From Chryseobacterium sp. JJR-5R (GTDB lineage Bacteria > Bacteroidota > Bacteroidia > Flavobacteriales > Weeksellaceae), in contig NZ_CP139137.1 in the NCBI RefSeq assembly GCF_034047335.1, positions 1 to 64,000 on the forward strand: a stretch of DNA of 64,000 bases, given 5' to 3'. The position numbers and the translations under genes were made by a program. Each line of letters opens with the position of its first letter. Position 1 is the first letter of the stretch. Positions 63,516 through 64,000 of the stretch are shown here, in pieces. Below the pieces are notes generated by a model. The model did not search any database and was not told where the DNA came from. It worked only from the letters and a program-made list of their open reading frames with translations.

Positions 63516-64000
63516 TTAAATCAGGCTATTGATTTTAGCTATCATTTCATCTCCTAACTGGTCGGCTTCCTCCTGGGATTTAGCCTCTGTATAGATTCTG
63601 ATAATCGGTTCTGTATTAGACTTTCTAAGGTGAACCCAATTATTTTCAAAATCTATTTTTACGCCGTCTGCTGTAGAAACCTCTTCATTTTGATATGCTT
63701 TTTCCATTTTGGTTAAAAGGTCATCCACATTAATCTCCGGAGTCAGTTCAATTTTCTTTTTGCCCATGAAATAGCTTGGGTACCCTGCTCTCAGTACGGA
63801 AACCGTTTTGTCTTCCTTTGCCAGATGCGTTAGAAATAAAGCAATTCCTACCAGAGAATCTCTTCCGTAATGCAGGTCAGGATAGATAATCCCTCCGTTT
63901 CCTTCTCCGCCGATCACTGCATTTTTTTCTTTCATTAAGGTTACCACATTCACTTCTCCCACGGCACTTGCAAAATACTCGGAATGACGGGTGTGTGCTA
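63516..64000 (-). CDS. Phosphoglucosamine mutase/phosphohexomutase (partial, N-terminus off the right edge)
   Basis: The last 161 residues of an alpha-D-phosphohexomutase. GGEGNGGIIYPDLHYGRDSL is the sugar-binding loop of domain 3, in part, and RKSNTEPIIRIYTEA is the phosphate-binding loop of domain 4. The pattern best fits GlmM-type enzymes of Bacteroidota, which make glucosamine 1-phosphate for UDP-GlcNAc; a phosphomannomutase is the alternative. The nucleophilic Ser lies outside the window. Open to the edge, with the codons before GTG 63962 (HSEYFASA) still in frame. Confidence 0.85.
   Translation of the reverse strand, partial: AHTRHSEYFASAVGEVNVVTLMKEKNAVIGGEGNGGIIYPDLHYGRDSLVGIALFLTHLAKEDKTVSVLRAGYPSYFMGKKKIELTPEINVDDLLTKMEKAYQNEEVSTADGVKIDFENNWVHLRKSNTEPIIRIYTEAKSQEEADQLGDEMIAKINSLI

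Noticed and set aside
1-64000. CRISPR arrays, insertion sequences, prophage or rRNA
   Set aside because: No regularly spaced repeats, transposase, integrase or ribosomal RNA sequences were found on reading both strands.

Overview
The window is chromosomal DNA from a low-GC member of the Bacteroidota, most likely Flavobacteriia close to Chryseobacterium. The grounds are a fused MurF-alanine racemase, a PorW/SprE-type lipoprotein and a T9SS sorting domain, GLPGLI and TonB-linked barrel proteins, promoters with the Bacteroidota -7 box TAnnTTTG, and almost no Shine-Dalgarno sequences. There is no rRNA, insertion sequence, phage or CRISPR array. Both edge genes are cut.

Layout: 0-9.4 kb holds housekeeping genes (tdk, murF-alr, a patatin-barrel protein, ybeY, mnmG, a methyltransferase). 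Two perfect parS-type sites flank mnmG. Between pgk and rpiB lies an AT-rich, gene-free 566-bp stretch with clustered DnaA-box-like sequences, a candidate replication origin. From 11.5 to 24.4 kb come rnr, a LysE exporter, an LD-carboxypeptidase, yraN, an SDR enzyme, a Fic protein, tsaB, the PorW/SprE-like lipoprotein, maf, a KdsC-type phosphatase and a DUF2520 protein. From 24.8 to 30.0 kb lie an ECF sigma operon, an unknown secreted protein with a truncated downstream copy of its promoter and signal peptide, and a GH92 mannosidase. lepA follows.

The most striking region is 32.2-43.2 kb. A Nudix-winged-helix regulator of the NrtR type precedes about twelve same-strand genes that nearly all concern NAD+ or ADP-ribose: NADAR, SPFH, NAD-kinase-like, a small ADP-ribosylation/crystallin-J1-type protein, a microbial PARG, DUF2971, DUF4291, a MacroD-type macrodomain, Sir2, an ADP-ribosylglycohydrolase, an unknown protein, RNA 2'-phosphotransferase (KptA) and a metallophosphoesterase. 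Four copies of one 21-bp operator-like motif (TTnGCGT-N7-ACACAAA) occur only in front of the regulator, the NADAR gene (two) and the SPFH gene. This looks like one regulon for ADP-ribose removal and NAD-dependent RNA repair, probably sensing ADP-ribose or NAD itself.

From 43.4 kb on: an M14 carboxypeptidase, a cupin/JmjC-like protein, a TonB-linked barrel protein and a two-component system. Then comes a minus-strand locus with a GLPGLI protein, a 69-residue secreted peptide, a 183-residue partner, an HTTM/SdpB-like membrane protein and an ABC transporter, which resembles a peptide toxin or signal system. The window ends with a beta-helix T9SS cargo protein, four tRNAs (three Leu, one Gly), a DUF3127 protein with an SSB-like tail, aat, an EamA transporter, a TPR protein and the C-terminal part of a phosphoglucosamine-mutase family enzyme. 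All functions are read from motifs by eye; no search was run.
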